A program made the translations under genes and the position numbers. Shown here piece by piece: positions 61,936-64,000 of a stretch of 64,000 bases of DNA (position 1 is the first letter of the stretch; every line of letters starts with the position of its first letter). The DNA lies in assembly GCF_900099785.1 (NCBI RefSeq), contig NZ_FNDS01000002.1, forward strand, positions 1 to 64,000, written 5' to 3'. The notes below the pieces were generated by a model. The model saw only the letters and a list, made by a program, of their open reading frames with translations. It had not been told where the DNA came from and searched no databases. This DNA comes from Pseudomonas panipatensis. Lineage in GTDB: Bacteria; Pseudomonadota; Gammaproteobacteria; Pseudomonadales; Pseudomonadaceae.

Positions 61936-61966
61936 GTAGGATGGGACGAGCGCAGCGACTCCCATC
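61936..61966. repeat. Dispersed GTAGGATGGG-type palindromic repeat
   Basis: GATGGGA (61940-61946) and TCCCATC (61960-61966) flank GAGCGCAGCGA, the layout of the common intergenic repeat of pseudomonads (GTAGGATGGG, then GAGCGCAGCGA, then CCCATC). It sits between convergent mexL and rsmJ. Only one copy is in the window. Confidence 0.65.
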
Positions 61967-62011
61967 GATCGGCTGCCACATGGCTGTCGAGCGTGCCGGC
62001 GGCGCCGAGCG

Positions 62012-62797
62012 TCAGCCCTTGAGCGATTTCAGCGCATAGATGTCGTAGCGGCTGGACTTGCCTTCCAGGCTGTGGCTGGGCTTGGCGCCGTCGATGATCG
62101 GCGCCTTGCGCGGGCGTTTCACCACCACCCGGTGGCTGGCCAGGGCGAGGGCGGCCTGGAGCAAGGCCGGGGCATCCTGGTCATCGCCCACCAGGGGGCG
62201 GAACAGGCGCATTTCTTTCTTCACCAGGGCGCTTTTGTCGCGGTGCGGGAACATCGGGTCGAGGTAGATGACTTGCGGCGCCTCGCCCTGCCAGTCCCCC
62301 ATCAGCTCGATGGCGTTGCCCTGGCTGAGCGGCATGCGCGCCACGATGGCGCCCACCTCGGGATCACCCGCGGCACGCGCCAGGCCATCTTCCAGTAAGG
62401 CGGCGATCAGCGGCTGGCGCTCGATCAGGCGCATCCGACAACCGAGGGTGGCGAGCACGAAGGCATCGCGGCCAAGCCCGGCGGTGGCGTCGAGCACGAA
62501 GGGCCGCACACCGGACTGGACCCCCACGGCCTTGGCGATCATCTGCCCGCTGCCACCGCCGAACTGGCGGCGGTGCGCGGTGGCGCCCTCGAGGAAATCC
62601 ACCCGCACCGGCCCCGGCGAGTCCGGCCCCAGTTGCAGCAACTGCAGGCCCTCGTCACCGAGTTGCAGGGCGAAGTCCGCCTCGCGCTGTTCGGCATATT
62701 CCAGGCCCAGGCGCTGCGCCCACGCCTGCGCGGCTTCACGCCACTGCGGCGCCAGGGCCTGGACGATGATGCGGGGGGCGTCGGTGGTGTCGCTCAT
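62012..62797 (-). CDS. rsmJ: 16S rRNA (guanine(1516)-N(2))-methyltransferase
   Basis: RsmJ methylates G1516 of 16S rRNA. The 261-residue protein (start 62797, [15 protein letters not shown]) has [20 protein letters not shown], the SAM loop [20 protein letters not shown] and the [20 protein letters not shown] motif, all typical of RsmJ (YhiQ). The frame is open 50 codons further upstream but that part is not conserved. Confidence 0.93.
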   Translation of the reverse strand: MSDTTDAPRIIVQALAPQWREAAQAWAQRLGLEYAEQREADFALQLGDEGLQLLQLGPDSPGPVRVDFLEGATAHRRQFGGGSGQMIAKAVGVQSGVRPFVLDATAGLGRDAFVLATLGCRMRLIERQPLIAALLEDGLARAAGDPEVGAIVARMPLSQGNAIELMGDWQGEAPQVIYLDPMFPHRDKSALVKKEMRLFRPLVGDDQDAPALLQAALALASHRVVVKRPRKAPIIDGAKPSHSLEGKSSRYDIYALKSLKG

Positions 62798-62843
62798 GCG
62801 GGCAGTCCGGTGAAAAAGCGCCGATTCTAGCGCAGCCGGCCGC

Positions 62844-63671
62844 TCAACGCCGGAACAGCTGATTGATCTGGGCGAAGGGCATGCCCCGCTGCACCGCGCC
62901 CAGACCACCGCCGGCCAGTTCCTCGGCGGCCTGGAAGAAGGCGCCATAGGCCACCCGCGCCAGCGCCGAGCCGAGACTGACGCGCTTGACGCCGAGCGCC
63001 GCCAGTTCCTCCAGCGACAGCTTCAGCGCCGGCGAGCCGACCAGCACGTTGACCGGGCACGGCGCCAGCGCCTGGACCACCGCCACGATTTCCTCGCGGC
63101 TGCTCAGCCCCGGTGCGTAGAGCACGTCGGCCCCGGCCTCGGCATAGGCCTGCAGACGGCGGATGCTGTCGTCCAGGTCGTTGCGCCCGTGCAACAGGTT
63201 CTCCGCCCGCGCCGCCAGGGTGAAGGGGAAGTCCAGCGAGCGCGCGGCGCGCACCGCCGCACGCACCCGCTCGACCGCCAGCTCGAAGGGATAGATCGGT
63301 TCCTCGGGGCGCCCCGTGGCGTCTTCGATGGAGCCACCAACCAGGCCGATGGAGGCGGCCAGGCGGATGGTTTCGGCACAGGTGTCGGGGTGATCGCAGT
63401 AGCCGTTCTCCAGGTCGGCGGCCACCGGCAGCGGCGTGGCTTCGACGATGGCGCGGGCGTTGGCCAGGGCTTCCTCGCGGCCGACCGCCCCTTCGGCGTC
63501 ACAGCGGCCGAGGGAAAACGCCAATCCGGCGCTGGTGCTGGCCAGGGCCTGGAAGCCGAGGCCGGCGAGCATCTTCGCCGAACCGGCATCCCACGGGTTG
63601 GGCAGCACGAACAGGCCGTCGCGCTGGTGCAACGCCTGGAAAGCCAGGCCGCGTTCTCGCTGGGTAATCAT
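62844..63671 (-). CDS. PEP mutase / isocitrate lyase superfamily protein
   Basis: A 275-residue single-domain TIM-barrel enzyme. It has [20 protein letters not shown], the metal-binding [12 protein letters not shown] and [13 protein letters not shown] segments, and [18 protein letters not shown]. The KKCGH loop of true isocitrate lyases is absent, so it belongs with the PEP mutase, oxaloacetate decarboxylase or carboxyvinyl phosphonate mutase branch. Genes of phosphonate metabolism are not nearby, so the substrate is open. It ends 47 bases before the rsmJ start. Confidence 0.85.
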   Translation of the reverse strand: MITQRERGLAFQALHQRDGLFVLPNPWDAGSAKMLAGLGFQALASTSAGLAFSLGRCDAEGAVGREEALANARAIVEATPLPVAADLENGYCDHPDTCAETIRLAASIGLVGGSIEDATGRPEEPIYPFELAVERVRAAVRAARSLDFPFTLAARAENLLHGRNDLDDSIRRLQAYAEAGADVLYAPGLSSREEIVAVVQALAPCPVNVLVGSPALKLSLEELAALGVKRVSLGSALARVAYGAFFQAAEELAGGGLGAVQRGMPFAQINQLFRR

Positions 63672-63736
63672 GGAGCGCTCCTTGCGGGGGTGAGAGAAGC
63701 AGCAGGTTAGCCTCCTCCACGGCAGCGCGCGAGGCG

Positions 63737-64000
63737 CTAGAGCAGCCCCAGTTGCTCGACCTCCGGGGTCGGCACGGCGAGCGCCGGCAGCCCTGGCAGG
63801 CGCTCGCCGAGCAACTGGTGGAAGCGCTGCGCCTGGGCGGCGGCGAGGTGGTTGTCAGGGGTGTGCAGGAAGACATGCGGGGTCAGGCCCTGCTCGATCC
63901 AGGCGGCGACCTTGTCCACCCAGGGCAGCAGGTAAGGCTGGTTGGCATCCAGGTCCGGGCCGCCGATGAAACGCACCTGCGGACTCTCGCTGAACGCCGC
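63737..64000 (-). CDS. DUF72 family protein (partial, C-terminal 87 residues)
   Basis: The reading frame enters from the right window edge and ends at 63737. The visible part carries the DUF72 C-terminal pattern YLLPWVDKVAAWIEQGLTPH and VFLHTPDNHLAAAQAQRFHQ. Only the last third of a typical 250-290 residue protein is present. Function of the family is unknown. A 65-base gap without features separates it from the PEP mutase-like gene. Confidence 0.85.
   Translation of the reverse strand, partial: AAFSESPQVRFIGGPDLDANQPYLLPWVDKVAAWIEQGLTPHVFLHTPDNHLAAAQAQRFHQLLGERLPGLPALAVPTPEVEQLGLL

Noticed and set aside
62844..63671. Isocitrate lyase of the glyoxylate shunt
   Set aside because: Only 275 residues and no KKCGH active-site loop; belongs to the PEP mutase-like branch.

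Overview
The window is a high-GC Pseudomonas chromosome segment from the P. aeruginosa side of the genus. Several proteins (PyrH, UppS, PlsB, the 69-residue cold-shock protein) look nearly identical to the P. aeruginosa proteins as I remember them, and the gene order follows PAO1 loci around PA3651-PA3680. There are no rRNA or tRNA genes, insertion sequences or CRISPR arrays that I can see. Species assignment is inference; a relative such as P. nitroreducens or P. citronellolis would fit.

Layout. 1-4.7 kb (minus strand): rpsB-tsf-pyrH-frr-uppS-cdsA, the translation and envelope-lipid operon, with cdsA cut by the window edge. 4.9-9.7 kb: map, glnD, dapC. 9.8-17.9 kb: a Na+/H+ antiporter, an ArsC/Spx-like protein, a LysE exporter, dapD, the CsdA-CsdE sulfur-transfer pair, an XRE-type regulator divergent from a CREST-like membrane protein, and tcdA. 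18.1-23.7 kb: ndvB, dapE, a 55-codon ORF, rlmA, a small unknown gene and a cold-shock gene. 24.1-28.6 kb (minus): a Gld-like ABC exporter with a DUF4340 protein. 28.9-30.4 kb: two overlapping genes I do not recognise, the second a long coiled coil. 30.6-33.1 kb: plsB.

33.2-55.7 kb is the accessory heart of the window: a surface-polysaccharide locus placed between plsB and a conserved block carrying mexJK/mexL. It begins with a Wzb phosphatase, a Wzc tyrosine kinase and an RfaH-type antiterminator. A leader with a perfect ops element (36817-36828) follows, then Wzx, a pseudaminic-acid pathway (pseB, pseC, pseG, pseH, pseI), a nonulosonate transferase, Wzy, a rhamnosyltransferase-like GT4, a WbaP/WcaJ-type initiating transferase and a Gfc/Yjb export set (YjbE-like, Wza, GfcB, GfcC, GfcD). 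The expected pseF is absent. In its place are an SpsF-like cytidylyltransferase fused to an aldo/keto reductase and an SDR dehydrogenase, both on lower-GC DNA with sharp edges. A second composition break lies inside pseI, after which DNA is very AT-rich until the GT4 gene. The locus is therefore a mosaic, and the sugar it makes is probably a modified pseudaminic acid.

How it may work together (inference): the sequence suggests a self-feeding circuit in which wzb-wzc-rfaH are transcribed first and RfaH loads at the downstream ops site, letting RNA polymerase read the long, AT-rich glycan operon. With one initiating transferase and only two other glycosyltransferases, the repeat unit would be about three sugars. 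Wzx/Wzy would assemble it, Wzc/Wzb control length and Wza plus the Gfc proteins export it.

55.8-64 kb: a YbaY-family lipoprotein, a DUF4197 protein, mexK-mexJ with divergent mexL, rsmJ, a PEP-mutase-family enzyme and a partial DUF72 gene.
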